Shown here one piece after another: positions 10,094-23,600 of a stretch of DNA of 64,000 bases; position 1 is the stretch's first letter; every line of letters starts with the position of its first letter. A program made the translations under genes and the position numbers. The DNA comes from Monilinia fructicola. Taxonomy: Eukaryota > Ascomycota > Leotiomycetes > Helotiales > Sclerotiniaceae. The stretch spans positions 2,585,001-2,649,000 of the forward strand of contig VICG01000004.1 in NCBI GenBank assembly GCA_008692225.1, given 5' to 3'. The notes under the pieces are model-generated. The model did not search any database, was not told where the DNA came from, and was given only the letters and a program-made list of their open reading frames with translations.

Positions 10094-13000
10094 TGGCTCT
10101 TCAAAATATTGAGCTCAAGTATTAATCAGTCTAGTGATGGATGAGCGTCACGAGCTAGCATGATGTTTGTTTGAGTAAATCATATTGGACATTTTGACCA
10201 AACTTTCATTGAATCATGAGTGAATCTGGGTATACATTCATTAATTTCCCGTCGGGAGAAAGAAAGATCGAAGATCCTGTAATGGTAAAAGACAAGTTGG
10301 CGTTTCTCGGGATCCATAGTTTTTCGGGCAGTCTGATCAAGATTTTGCTATTGTGGGTTGATGACATTCATTGGGGCAGATGTGTTCATCCGTCAAGGCC
10401 AGTGATTTTGAGTTCAAAATCAATGGTATTTCATTCGAATATTTGAGATCGAATTCCTTCAGCTGCTGAGATTAAAAGTCCAGAGTACTCTTTATAAATT
10501 ATCTCATGAAGCCCCAGACATTGAAAGGGGTCTTGGAAGTGTTCTGAAAAGGCTCTAATCATTCTCGAAGAGTTGAGCACTTGAAGCACCGAGCACTGGA
10601 GCTTAATACTGATTGGTTATTCTCATGGATATGACTAGATGAAAAACCAGCATGGCTTCTTGGGTGGCACAAAAGTTCCCTTGTAATGTCACCACTTGTT
10701 ACCATCTTAACTTGTAAACCCCTCCAGCTCTTTCTTCATATTTGACTCCTGGGTAAAGATGAATATCAAAAATCAAAGCTTACCCCTGCATACCTTATCT
10801 ACCCTATAAAAACTCAAAACTATTCTCGATCTTTGAAAACTACCAAAGTGACTAAAAGAAACGCCAAGAAAATTAGAAAATCAGAAGAGCGGAGATAAAA
10901 TTACCAAAAGTTAGTTGGCTAGCGGTGAACCTAATGCAATGAGACATTGTACTACTAATGAATATCTGAATTGGACTTTAGTGCATATGAGAGAAAAGGG
11001 TAACTGAGCTTGATATGTCGGGTTGCAATTCATCAAGGATATTATGACATACCCCCTCCAAAACAAATCCACCGCAAAAATTACAAAGTATTCCAGCAGC
11101 TAAGTTCTTGAGAACAATTCTATAGCTCTCTAGGATTCACGCACCTCATAAATAGAGCTTTTCAATATCCTACTCTTGATAAAAGTCCAAGGCCTGGAAA
11201 GCTGTAGAACAACTTCAGTATCTCTCCGTCAGATTTGGACTCTGAAAAACCAGTATTTAATGCTAATCACATGAATTCTATAAGTTGCTAGATTTTCTGT
11301 GAGTATGTATTTTGACTGAACTAACAGCCTCCTAGGTGATTGGGGCCGGTACACACTTCCACATCTCATCATCAACAACAACTTTCCCAAGGCCTCGAAG
11401 ACTGCTAGTTGAAAACTGGAGCTTAGATTGTAGGGGCAATAGCTGACTGGCAGTGACTGCAGCATGACTAGTAGCATGCTCCTCAATTTATCCAACGTCT
11501 TCAATACGAAATTTATGCTTTAATTTATTTTTGACATACTGCGCGAGACATATTGCGTTGAACTGTTTGCTTGAGGCTCCATAATCATGTCCACTCAACT
11601 AAATATAACTTGACAAAAATCCAAGCGATGGCCATTCAAAGGAAATTCTTCGAGTTGGTTTGTCTTAGCCTGGACATTGGTGAGAAGTCAACAAATAACG
11701 TGATCCGTTCCATGGATTGCAACATGAACAGCAAGGAATCAACAAATACATCCAATGGATGATGTCATCGAAGTCTTAGAAGAAAGTTGTGTTTTGACTA
11801 TTCCCACAATGGTACCTTTCTTGATAAAGTGTATGCATTCTTGGCAACGCAATTCGATGATGGAACCCGCTCTTGCATGAGGTAGATCAATAAATATGGG
11901 TCAGGAGAATCAATGGCAACGAGTCAAGGTATCCTGACTCTTCAGGAATAGCCCAATGAGATGCAGAACCACCGATGTCTGTCACTTGAGAGAGGGTCGA
12001 GAGAGCCAAGTCATTGTGCGTGTTAGGTCAAGAGTTATTCCTTTAGGAGTATAACAGGTATGCACTCTGGTCAGGGACTGAAAACATCATACGATTCTGT
12101 GATCACTCGGAATCCAATCCCCCATAAAAAACTCAAGGGTGCGTCTGATTGTCTGGGTTGTGAGGGGATGTTTAGAAATTATTGAACGTGAAATTGGGAC
12201 GGACCCTGAGTTGGATTTGATATTCAAATGGCTGAAATAATCCTGTATATTGACATAACCTTGGGCATTGAAGCCAATCTGGGTTTTTAGGGTAAAAACT
12301 TCTATGAGCCCCAAACTCCCCAAAAAGGCCGTCGGCTACTGAGGTCCCATGACTGGAGATCAACTCATGTAGTTGTTCATAGTCCAATGACGAAAGTACC
12401 GCAAGTCGAAGCTCCCAATTTGATGTTTATCTGAGTATTCAAAATCACAAACGTTTGAGGAGACCGCTGCCAGCTGAGCGGTAGTGTTCCTGTGTGTGGC
12501 TCGAAACAATCTGATATAAAAATGTAGAAGTGGTGCGATTACTATTACATCCCTAACAATTCTCAAATTTGATGCAGTATCAGTAATCACCACCAAGAAA
12601 GAGTCACCTAGATATTGTGATGATACACAAACACATGTGCCACTATCTATGTTGATACCCCGAGTGACTGGATGAATAGAACGCAGAGGGGAATTTTAAT
12701 CCTGGCTTCCGGTCTCAAAAGTCAGTTAACCTTCTACGAAAGCCCTACTATTAGCTGCAGCGGAGAGGTTCTCCCAGATTGTACATGCACACACAATCTC
12801 AATTCACACCCATAGACACCGTCGAATGCATGGATAATCTCTGCTTTTGACGTTGTTCAACATAAATAAACGTACATGAGTGCATATACAAGAACCGTCT
12901 AGACTTTTTCCTCCTGATCGGTGCATATTCGCCTTTGTGAAACTATGGTCTTGGCCTCTTGATGCGATTATTTACGTGTCCTATGTCCTATTCTCCTATC

Positions 13001-13483
13001 TTCCTTTTATCCATAAGGCAGTGGCTTGTAGTACAATTTGCCCAGAACTCTTGGCAAAGATGCTGTACTACCTTCGTCAGCCCTGGACACTATAAATTTA
13101 TGAGGATGGAGGTTCAGGCATGATAAAACAGGCGATTGTCTGAAGTGGAGACTGTGTTCGACTAGATTTGCCCAGGTAACCCCACTCGAGGTTAGACAAC
13201 AGATAAAAACTCTCAAGATGCCTTTGGAATATTAATGTGACCGAGGAAATACGTCAGATTCCTGGCTATGAAGCTAGAAAATATGATGCTGAAACAAAGT
13301 TCGACTCATTGGTAATTGTTCTCGAAATGAAGTAGAAATCATGAAACCAGACTTTATTGAATTGGATTGAGTAGAGTATGATGATAGCCTTTGAGAAACA
13401 ACTCGGGGCTAATATCCAGTGCACTAAACACATGTAGGTAAATATGTAAATGATCTGTGCCTCTGCGATGACATCCCAGTTTC
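10094..13483. other. 3.4-kb convergent intergenic region without a supported gene
   Basis: Only short open frames occur, on both strands, none resembling a known family and none linked by plausible introns into a longer product. Overlapping minus-strand frames around 12087-12596 are the nearest to coding in appearance and could be a decayed gene. Base composition is normal for the left compartment and no transposon ends were seen. Confidence 0.4.
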
Positions 13484-15100
13484 TCAAGTAGTCATCCCCA
13501 ATTCACGGGTGCCCTCAGCAGATACCTTTCCAAGCTTTGCATTCCAAGAGATATCGATTGCTTCTTCAAACGCAACCACAAATTTCCATACATCCTCGAA
13601 GCTGTTGTAGAGAGGAGCTGGCGCCACCCTTATCACGTTTGGCTGTCTCTCATCCACCACCACTCCCCTCAACTCTAGTTCTTTCATAACTACATCCAAC
13701 AATCCATCAGCCAATTGAAGACTTAGCTGCGCACCTCTCTGTTCTCTATCCCGAGGTGTGATGATCGAGAATCTTCCCTTTTCGTAGATCGCTGTATCCA
13801 AGAGCAAGTCCTCCAAATAAGCAGTGATCTTCACAGATTTGGCCCTTAGAACCTCCATCCCACCCGCAAGCTTGAATATCTCCAGAGATGCATTCAGACT
13901 TGTGATATCCAGCACACTCGGGTTACTTAATTGAAACCCAGCAGCACCCGCTATCGGCACGAAGTGATTTTTCATGTCGAATCTCGTATTTTTGTCATTA
14001 CCCCACCAGCCACTTAATCTATTCACAAACCCTGTCCCCGCATCTGTGTTGTCTAACGGATCAGGAACTTGAGTGTTCCTGTCATGAATAAACATTCCAC
14101 CGATGCAACCCGGGCCCGCGTTAAGATATTTGTAAGTGCACCATGCGGCTGCATCAACGTCCCAATCATGGAGGTAAAGTGGGACATTACCAACTGCGTG
14201 AGCGAGGTCCCAAATGACGAATATGCCGTAATCCCGAGCCGTGCGTGTGATGAGGGGTATGTCGAATAATTGACCTGTATAGAATTGAACCCCTGGGAGG
14301 ATCAGAAGAGCTGTATCTTTCGAATGGGTTTCAATGGATTTGAGTATGTAATCTGTTGAAAGTGTTGGCTCGGAGATCGACTGTGACGCTAGGGAAATCA
14401 TCGATGTAGCAGGTGAGAGGTTGTGATGTCGGATCTGCGACTCTACCGCGTACTGTATTCTATTTAGCCGGCATAAACGATTGGTGACGAGCGCGAATAG
14501 GGGTGACCCACGTGATCTGATGGAAATGCCTTGCTTTCCAACATAATTTTATGCCTGCCATGGACATCAGGTTTGTAGAATGCGGACATGAGGAGATGCA
14601 AATTGGTAGTTAAAGTCTGCATGACATTAACCTCCGAAGGTAATGCGCCAACAATAGGGGCAATGTTCTCCGAAGCATTCGAATCTACATTCAGCCATGT
14701 TGGTAGAGGCGAATCAGAAAGTGGTTTGAAATGACCAAATACACCTTGGGTTGCCCAAGTCTTGAGATATTGCTCTATACGAGTAGGCGTAATACGCGGC
14801 TGTATGCCAAGTGAATTTCCACACAGATAGACACAAGGGTCGCCAGGAGACGAACTCTGGGATTCTAAGGTATCATTCAGTTATCAGATTCAACTGCCTC
14901 GAGTAGAATCTCATACCTAAGCTTGATAAAGTCCGGGCCTGCAAATCAGCGGTAGAAGGAATGAGGAATTCACTTCTGAACCGACGGAGAGGATCTTCAG
15001 CATCCTGGGACACAGCATATTCTCTGTTGTTCATGTGCTGGCCTTGTTGTCCGTGCTGATTCTGTTGTTCGTGACCAAGTTGATTCTCCGGGGAAGCCAT
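13484..15100 (-). CDS. BNA5: Kynureninase
   Basis: Three exons: 14917-15100, 14512-14864 and 13484-14452, with introns of 52 bp (14865-14916) and 59 bp (14453-14511), giving 501 aa in one uninterrupted frame. The PLP-dependent (fold type I) kynureninase signature is clear: [13 protein letters not shown] near residue 80, KAFPSDH joined to [10 protein letters not shown] across intron 2, [11 protein letters not shown] (PLP-contacting Asp) and the Schiff-base lysine in [11 protein letters not shown]. It hydrolyses kynurenine and 3-hydroxykynurenine to (hydroxy)anthranilate plus alanine, in cytosolic tryptophan catabolism and de novo NAD synthesis. The N-terminus is Gln/His-rich ([13 protein letters not shown]) and probably disordered. 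The start at 15100 is the only Met that precedes this segment. No frameshift is needed. Confidence 0.93.
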
Positions 15101-15674
15101 GAGACAGAGAAACGTAATATAATTTGAATATGTGGGTTAGCTGCGCTATTACTCAACGAACGAGAGGTTTAGTCAACCTAGCGGTGTAGCATATAACACT
15201 GTGGAGTACTACTATACAGTATGAAGAAATTGCGAATTCAAATGGCGTGCCGTGAAGAGGTTAGTTAGGGTCAATATCAAACACGGTGGATCGGCGCTTA
15301 TCGAGCGAAGAGCCTTTTTCCTTTTTTTTATCCCCCTTTACCTTTTTTAGCGGCAGGTGACACAATCTGGGGTAAGAGAAACTAACACGATCCTTGGGAT
15401 GTTGGGGAAGTTTGGGGGCTTCAATGGTGGAATATTATGTTATGGTCTCTAGACCTTGTTTGGACCTTCTTAAGTGAAGTAATGGCATAGACCTATGTGT
15501 AATGAGAAATGCAAGGTCTTAGTCATGAGATTCTATGGAGTTCTCATTAGACAATCCAGACTCTGGATGACGACAAGTGATGGAGGATGAGGAAATTCGT
15601 TTGTCAAAGTCAGGAGATGAGGGACGAAGGCAAAATGAAGGATGAAGGATCTATTGGATGAAGGAGAGGAAGAT

Positions 15675-15790
15675 TGAATGAGGTTGAGTAAGGTTGAGTA
15701 GGTTGAGTAGGGTTGAGTAGGGTAGAGTAGGGTAGAGTAGGGTTGAGTAAGGTTGAGTAAGGTTGAGGAAGGTTTGAGTAAGGTTGATGA
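15675..15790. repeat. Minisatellite, unit about GGTTGAGTAA
   Basis: About eleven degenerate copies of a 9-11 bp unit (GGTTGAGTA with A or G spacer, variants GGTAGAGTAG) in direct tandem. Not telomeric sequence, since TTAGGG is absent. Confidence 0.8.
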
Positions 15791-16404
15791 TGTTGGAATA
15801 TGATTTCCTGGGGGTAAGAGAAATCAATTTAGGGATTAGTAGATGGCGGGGAAGAGAAAAAAAAAGTATTTCCCTTTCTTTTGCTTTGCTTTGCTTTTCC
15901 TCTCCCTGTATTCAAATTCTATCAGACTAAATTGAAAGAGGAAAGGTGTTGATTGTTATTCTTATTAATCCGTTCAAATGGGGAAAGTGGGAAGATGTGG
16001 GAAAATGTGGGAAAATGATCAGTGATCAATCGAATATCCATCCATCCATCCATCCAACCAACCATCCATCCAGCCATACCATATTAGGTAAGAACTATCC
16101 GTGTTACTCTGCTGTTCACCATCCAACCAAAAGAACAACGATCGAGCCATCTTTCTTCTTCTGCTTCTCCTGCTTCTTCTTTCGCTTAGCTCATCATTTC
16201 AATCATCAGGTATTGAGTCATTATAGTCATTATGTTATTATTATGTTATGTTTTGCCTTGCCTTGCATCTGTTGCCGTTTGATTAAATATCCTTGTCTTA
16301 CGTCCTCTATGGCATTTATGATTTGGGATCATTTCTTGGTAGGTCATGAGAACGAACATCACGGGACCATGAGGGGCAATTATTAGTCATTTTGGCTTCG
16401 TGTC

Positions 16405-16835
16405 TTGAAGAACCGAGATGCGAGATGCGTATGCGAGACTGGGGAAATGAGGGTAGGGTGTGCATTGTGGATTGTGGATGGTAATAAGTATACTCCGTAC
16501 AGTAGTCGAAGATCAGACTCAAGAGCAAGACTGGGGGAGTCTATCTATGTAAGGTGTGGATTGCGGATTGCGGATTGCGGATTGTGGATTGTGGATTGCG
16601 CATTGTGCATTTCAGATTGTAATAAGTATAGTAGAAGATCAGACTCAAGAGTAAGACTGGGAAGTGTGTACTCTGTACGGAGTATAAACAAAAAGATCAG
16701 ACTCACGAGATACACATGCGAGACTTGGGGATTGAGCGTAAGGTGTGGATTGTGGATTGTTGTGGATTGTGGATTGCGAATTGTGAGTTGTGAGTTGTGA
16801 GTTGTGAGTTGTGAATTGTGAATTGTATTGGGTAC
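16405..16835. repeat. Higher-order minisatellite with GGATTGTGGATTGCG cores
   Basis: Three to four imperfect long units share a GATCAGACTC...AAGACTGGGG segment followed by runs of the 7-mer GGATTGY (later GAGTTGT) and AATAAGTATA. Cores lie at about 16555-16620 and 16740-16825. One unit carries the near-perfect 16-bp palindrome TACTCTGTACGGAGTA (16669-16684). The + strand is strongly G/T-biased here. Confidence 0.7.
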
Positions 16836-18401
16836 CTGGATTAGACTCGCAAGATACTAGAAGAGATGAAGCTGTTGTTCAATTTCATTTTCCAAATCAT
16901 TCTTGACTTTGATCTAATATCCATGATGTAGGTACAATATGTTGTGATTTGTAAGTGGATTGTTTATTCGAATGCTGATGATACGCTGCTGCTGCTGCCG
17001 CCGCTGCCGCTGCCGCTGCTGGCTGGATACATACTCCGTACAGAAGATACTCCCTCTCCATCTATCGCTGCATATACTCCATACACGTTGACATAATACC
17101 CGTGCCCGCACCACTTAGAATGGTCCGGGTACAAAACATCCCTGATATCTTCGTATCCTTGGCTACCTGAGTGAGTGGCTGACGGGCTGGGGCTTTTGGT
17201 AAGGTTACAGACGGTTTGAAGCATCCAGCATCCAGCATCCAGCATCCATATCCAACCAAAAATAGATGGAATTTACTCAACTTCATTGATTTTAGATTAT
17301 CTCATATTATATATTTATTTATCTACCTATATTTTGATAGTCTGAATCTCTTCGAGTACCTAATTATATATGAAAAACAATTACAAATAGTCTTGAATGG
17401 AAAAAAGACATTAAGATCAACAAGCCAGCTCCTTTGAAATACCACCGAGTAATTAGATCAAAAAGACTAAAATACGAATCGTTGTTCTAGAAGAAATATC
17501 GAAGATTAAGATAGACGAAGATAGATACTACTTGTAGCTACTACTTGTAGATACGCCTCATACATCCACGAATACCACTCATACATACTTTCCTGTAGAT
17601 ACCACCCCAATATATCTTATCTGTCTTTCTTCTTTCTTTCTTCTTTCTTCTTTCTTCTTTCTTACCTGCCCATAGATGCCGCTTCAATATACGGAGGATC
17701 TGTCTTCCTATCTGCCCAGTGCCCATTGATACGACAGTACCTCAACATGTCTTTCTTTCTCCTTGCTTACCGGGATGATCAAGGTTCGGATAATAAGGGG
17801 AAAATGGGAAAAAAGGGCTTAATTAGGCACTCCCGAGTCCCGCCTCTACGGTCTCCAGCCTACCAGGTACCTCCAGAGCTACTGTCCTGTCCTGCCCCAA
17901 GCTAGCTCAGCCTAGGTATTTGGCCATGTTGGGTGGACCTACTCCGTACATTGTGCATACCTTACCTACAGTAGCTACTCTACCTCCTTGAATCCTCTCA
18001 TCCATTCGGATCAAGCCACACGGCCACCGCACTGAATGAGATCTGGAATTCAATATACCGCATGAGGTTAGGTAATCAACTTGACTATCTTCACAGTCCA
18101 ACCAAGTCTCCTCATTCGGTAGTTAACAAGGTTGGTTGTAGTTTTCTGTGATATGCCTCGAATAACCGCTTGATACATCAACAACCATGAATACGCCCGC
18201 TTACACGCCTATCTAATTGACTCACCCATTGGAGAACCTTGGAAGGAGAAGCACTCGGGCTGTGTGGATATGGAAGTAGATGTGAATGCTAAAGAAGCGG
18301 TAAACATGCCATGGATTCTTGGTTCTTCCTCGCTGTCTGGTCTACCAATCCAGTCTGTACCTTGCACTTTACTCAATCTATTAGATCTTCAGGTACCACG
18401 A

Positions 18402-18458
18402 AACAACAACCAAAACAACAACAACAACAGCAGCAGCAGCAGCAGCCATCCCATCCCA
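18402..18458. repeat. CAA/CAG microsatellite
   Basis: (CAA)n passes into (CAG)n and then CCATC copies. A short open frame here reads poly-Asn/Ser but has no other coding sign. Confidence 0.8.
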
Positions 18459-18908
18459 TCCGAACAACACGAGCTCATCATTATTGACTGAACTGGCATC
18501 AGAACCTAAACCTGACCATCCTTTGAGTAAAACCATGTCCATACCATGTCCATACCATACCAAAATAATCCATAGTAGAGTAAATCACACAAAGCGCATC
18601 AACCACTGCATAGAGCATGAGGTATGACGCTTGAGGTATGAGTGAGGGAGGCATGAGGAATAAAAGGTGGAAAGAAGAAAATCATATAGAAAACAATCCA
18701 ATCCAATCCAATCCAACCAATCAAATAATAATAAAACAATAACAAAAAACGCTCATTCTTTAAAAACGTTATTACTCAATTAAGGCGTCTTGAGAGAGTT
18801 TCAAGGTTTCCAAGGTTGTTATAAGAATTGATTATAAATGGATTCAGCTAGCTACTTGCTGTCGTATTGATATTTGCAACCTTGATAGAGATCAAGCATT
18901 GGATATTG

Positions 18909-18998
18909 TTTATATATATATATATATATATATTTATTATATATATACCAGGTATATGTATCTAGGTATATGTATCTAAGTATATGTATATATATATA
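18909..18998. repeat. TA-rich microsatellite
   Basis: A (TA)n run followed by ACCAGGTATATGTATCT-like repeats (TAGGTATATGTATC, TAAGTATATGTA). Confidence 0.8.
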
Positions 18999-19426
18999 CT
19001 CTTCTTACTCTTTTACCTCCTTCATCAACATATATAAATAAGAAGAACTTTCCTTTCCCTTTCCCTTTCCCTTTCCCTTTCATGTTCTTTCTCATCTGAT
19101 CGTACCTCGACGCACATCGCACATCGTCTATCCTTCCCCTTCCTCCTATCTTCCTTCCTCTCGCTTTGCCTCTCTTGTCTCTCTTGTCTCTCTTCTTATC
19201 TTTGAAACAAGAAGTAACAATCGTATTGTGCATATATCGCTCAATACAAGGAATGTTAGAAGAAAGAGAGACAAAACTATCATTTCGATTTACATACTTT
19301 ACTTCACCTCCTTGTCATCCCTACTCCTAATAAGACAAGACCAGCCAATCCATCATATTATCATTGCTGTCGGTTGTCCCCAGAGATAAGACTACCTATC
19401 TTCACCCCTTGGAGTGTACTAGGTGT

Positions 19427-19490
19427 TCATCATCGTCGTCGTCGTCATCGTCATCATCATCATCATCATCATCATCGCCGCCATCACCAT
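19427..19490. repeat. CATCAT / CGTCGT microsatellite
   Basis: Imperfect trinucleotide array (CGT)n then (CAT)n. Frames across it give poly-Ser, poly-His or poly-Asp and are not genes. Confidence 0.85.
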
Positions 19491-19892
19491 TATCAGCCCT
19501 GCTTAGTATGTATGTACTATGTATCCTTACGGGATTTGAGGTTCCGCTGCCGTATTCAAGATCCCAATCTAATAATTTGATCAAATAGGTTTGCATAGTG
19601 ACGATACATACTGGGTACCTCTCTTCCAACCTAAAATAAAAATCCAAAGTCGTTATTCGTTACCCTTACAATAAGCAATTCGCCATACGGCTTCTAGATC
19701 GCTCAATTATATTATCATATTGTATCCACCTCTTGAGCCGCCTCCAAATTCACTCAATCTCTTGAATCCAACCGTTTCTAACCGTGGAAACCTTACAATT
19801 GACCTAACTAGCTAGAGTGAGGTGGTGAGGAGCTTCCTTTTTATACTCTCGACAAACTCCCAATACTCCTTGTCACTCGCGACTACACCTAC

Positions 19893-19955
19893 AAGTTACA
19901 AGTTACAACTTACAACTTGCAACTTGCAACTTGCAACTCCCAACTCCCAACTCAC
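19893..19955. repeat. AACTTGC-type heptamer array
   Basis: Successive 7-mers drift from AAGTTAC through AACTTGC to AACTCCC, in the probable promoter or leader side of the GDH gene. Confidence 0.7.
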
Positions 19956-20395
19956 AAACAACATCTCTTTCATACATCATACATCTTTCTCAAGTATCAC
20001 CGACAATCAATCACAATTGGTACTGGTGTATGTTGTCCAGAAAACCTTCGTCTCTCAGGTACGTTGATTATTCCCATGAGATTATCATTGCAGATCCTCC
20101 ATTCCTTAATCTGAAACCCACATGAATTTCCTTATCGCGTCCCATCAAGATAAACGCCTCCATTTTCTTGTGGCATGGGCTTGGCACTTTTTGGGTTACC
20201 TTCCCACCAACTCCCACCAGCTTCATCATCTAAAAAAGTCCAAAATCCTGTCTCAAAAAACCGCCCTCAGATTATCGTATCGAGATCAAGGTCACATTGG
20301 AGCGAGGTTGACTGATAAGCAAGCATCCTTCCTGAGCAATGCAAGTCATACTAAGAAATGAAAGCGGTCAAGGACTCGAGAAGTCGGATTGTCAA

Positions 20396-20437
20396 CATGA
20401 TGATGATGATGATGATGACGACGATAACGATGATGAT
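20396..20437. repeat. GATGAT microsatellite
   Basis: (GAT)n with GACGAC variants, about 175 bp upstream of the first GDH Met. Confidence 0.85.
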
Positions 20438-20612
20438 TGCTCACTCTTATTCCATCCATTCCTTGCCCATACCGTACCGTCTCTGCACTATAGATAGACG
20501 GTGATTTTCTCCTGCTTTCTATGGAGCTCCTCTTCACTTCCTTTTCCTTTTTATCGTGTTTCAGAAGTTTCCCCCAAAGAGGTCACTCACTACATTGTAA
20601 CCTGTAGTCACA

Positions 20613-23600
20613 ATGACTATACTTCTTTCCCCCATAAGTACTGACTCAATGGGTGCTTGTCAGCAGTTTCCCGCCTACGACGAACAGTTTTTTCTTCCCA
20701 CAGAAGAAAATATGGCTACCATAAGTAGTCCAATCTCCCGTTCTCCCCACAAGTTGGTGGAGCAAATCATTCGAACCCCTGGTCGACAACCTTCACCACA
20801 ACCAACACATTTCAACATTGCCCACAGAAATGGCAATGGCAATGGACACCGCGTCTTGCGCTCCGCAACGGTGGGATATGTCGCTCCAGAATTCAAAGGC
20901 AGGACAGAACAAATGAGCAAAGGTTCGTCACTTCTGGACCTGATGACTGTTCAAAGCTAACCCTGTGAAGTGAGAGAACAGATCAAGGCAATGAAATGGA
21001 TACCGGGTGAACTCATTGATACACAACTAGAGTGGTTTTACAATGAGCTGGGAATCGATGATGTCTACTTCCAAACCGAGAGTGTTGAAGCCGTCGTCAG
21101 CAATATCACTTCACTCTACGCTGCAAAAGTTGCTGCATTTGCTCGAGAGGACAAACGCCAAGAGATTAGATTAGATATGGAGTCTTCGGATCATGCCATA
21201 TACATCGATACTAGCGAGCCCGGTATTAGTGCAATTGGTGGCCCACGATACGAGCACCGACTAGAGGCCAAATACTTGGATACATCCTCAAATCAAACCT
21301 TTCGTGTCGAGAGTTTCCGCTCCACTAGCAACCTGTCTAGTGGTCCTACTCCGACAAATTCGTCGATACGCTGTTACTTTGTTTACCAGTGCCAATTCGT
21401 CGATCCCAACCCCTCACTCAGCGAAAACTCGTCTAGAAGTCATCAGCGACCGAATGTTCCTGGCCAAATCTACCAACAACACCAAGCAAATTTACCAAGA
21501 GATCATCATCGAGCTTGCAGTTACTCGTACTGGACCAGTCATCGAAGTCTTCGATATTGAAGACTCGATTGAGAAGAGATTGGTTGTGGCTTTCAGACGC
21601 AGAACAGCTCTGGGATTATTTAGTGCTCTAAGTGATCTTTACCATTCGTACGGTGTGACGAGCTCGAGAAAGTATGTTGAACAGTTCAGCAACGGTATCA
21701 CTGTGATGAGTCTTTATCTCAAACCTGCAAGCAATTTGTCAAAAGAATTTCCCACACTCGAGCAGTCCATCCATCAAATCACCAAGGAGATCTCCCTGCT
21801 GTATTGCATACCGCAGAACAAATTCCAGGCATTGTTTGCCAGTGGGCGCCTGAGTCTTCAAGAGACAATCTATGGCCATTGTGTTTGGGTTTTTGTTCAG
21901 CACTTCCTCAATCGCCTAGGCTCTGAATACTCATCATTGGTTTCAGCGTTAGATCCGAATAACAGTTCTCACGCCGAGATCTTATCTACCATCAAACGTA
22001 GACTACGTACCGAGACGTTCACTTCTGATTATATCCTTGAGATCATCAGCAATCATCCAGAACTTGTTCGTTCGTTATACTCTGCATTTGCAAGCACCCA
22101 TCTTACCCTTGGCCCTGGATACAGTGAGGATTCGATTCCCCCTTCGCCATCTGGAGAAGTTCTGAATGACAAGGAACTCAAGGCGTTGATCTCGAAGACT
22201 GTCAGCAATGAGCACGAAGAAATGGTCATGACCGCGTTCCGCATCTTCAATAACTCACTCTTGAAGACCAATTTTTATACCCCTACTAAAGTTGCTTTGA
22301 GCTTTCGTCTCGATCCTTCATTCCTTCCGGAGATTGAGTATCCCCAACCATTGTATGGCATGTTCTTGGTCATTACATCTGAGTCACGCGGATTCCACCT
22401 TCGATTTAGAGACATCGCTAGAGGAGGTATTCGCATTGTCAAATCTCGAAACCGTGAAGCATACTCCATCAATGCTCGATCGATGTTCGATGAGAATTAT
22501 GGTCTGGCAAACACTCAACAACGGAAGAACAAAGATATTCCCGAGGGCGGTTCCAAGGGTGTTATTCTGCTAGACTCCAACCAGCAAGATAAAGCCAGTG
22601 TAGCTTTCGAGAAATACATTGATAGTATCATGGATCTTCTCCTCCCACCTACATCCCCCGGTATCAAGAACCCTATCGTCGATCTCTATGGCAAGGAAGA
22701 AATTCTTTTTATGGGCCCTGATGAGAACACCGCCGATCTTGTGAACTGGGCTACGGAGCATGCTCGCAAGCGAAATGCTCCGTGTGGTGGAAATCATTCT
22801 TCACTGGCAAGTCTCCTAAGCTGGGCGGTATACCTCATGACAGCTATGGTATGACATCTTTGTCGGTCCGAGAATATGTCAAAGGTATCTATCGAAAGCT
22901 GGAGCTCGATCCCATTAAAGTTCGAAAGATGCAGACTGGTGGCCCAGATGGTGATTTGGGAAGCAATGAGATCTTGCTCAGCAACGAAACTTATACTTCA
23001 ATAGTCGATGGCAGTGGCGTCTTGGTTGACCCACAAGGTCTCGACATTGATGAGCTCAAGCGCTTGGCCACGAAGCGTGCTATGATCTCGGAGTTTGACC
23101 TCGCAAGACTATCAAGCGAAGGTTATCGTGTTCTGGTCGATGAAATTAATGTCACCCTGCCCAACGGAGACATTATTAGCAACGGTACAACTTTCCGCAA
23201 TACCTTTCATCTCCTAGATACCGGTCTCACCGATGCCTTTGTCCCTTGCGGTGGCCGTCCCGCAGCTATCGACCTTTCTAGTGTGAACAAGCTTATCAAG
23301 GATGGAAAGTCGACGATTCCATACATCGTCGAAGGTGCTAACCTTTTCATCACCCAAGATGCCAAGCTACGATTGGAAGAGGCAGGATGTGTTCTCTTCA
23401 AGGATGCTTCTGCGAACAAGGGCGGTGTAACATCTTCATCTCTCGAAGTCCTTGCATCGTTGAGCTTCGATGATGAGGGATTCGTGGAGAATATGTGTGT
23501 AGGAAGCAATGGCCAAGCTCCGGAATTCTACAAAGAATATGTCAAACAAGTCCAGGAGACTATCAAGATGAATGCTGAGCTCGAATTCGAGGCTATCTGG

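Larger units (their letters stand above)
15101..20612. other. 5.5-kb repeat-laden spacer between divergent kynureninase and GDH genes
   Basis: No supported protein or RNA gene. The interval is dense in simple repeats. The main ones are listed separately; smaller ones are (CCAT)n at 16038-16068, GCTGCC at 16985-17022, CATCCAG at 17220-17248, TTCTTTC at 17622-17666, AATCC at 18694-18721 and CTTTCC at 19052-19081. TACTCCGTAC decamers occur at 16491, 17032 and 17940, and the reverse form at 16675. It must contain both promoters and possibly a long GDH leader. Confidence 0.5.

Noticed and set aside
10216..10446. 76-codon plus-strand frame after the SDR gene
   Set aside because: Short, no similarity recognised, and lies in ordinary 3' flanking sequence.
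12087..12596. Three overlapping minus-strand frames that might be a decayed accessory gene
   Set aside because: No domain recognised and no intron arrangement gives a continuous product. Mentioned only in the intergenic entry.
15675..15790. GGTTGAGTA array as interstitial telomere
   Set aside because: Ascomycete telomere units are TTAGGG-like. This unit does not reduce to that.
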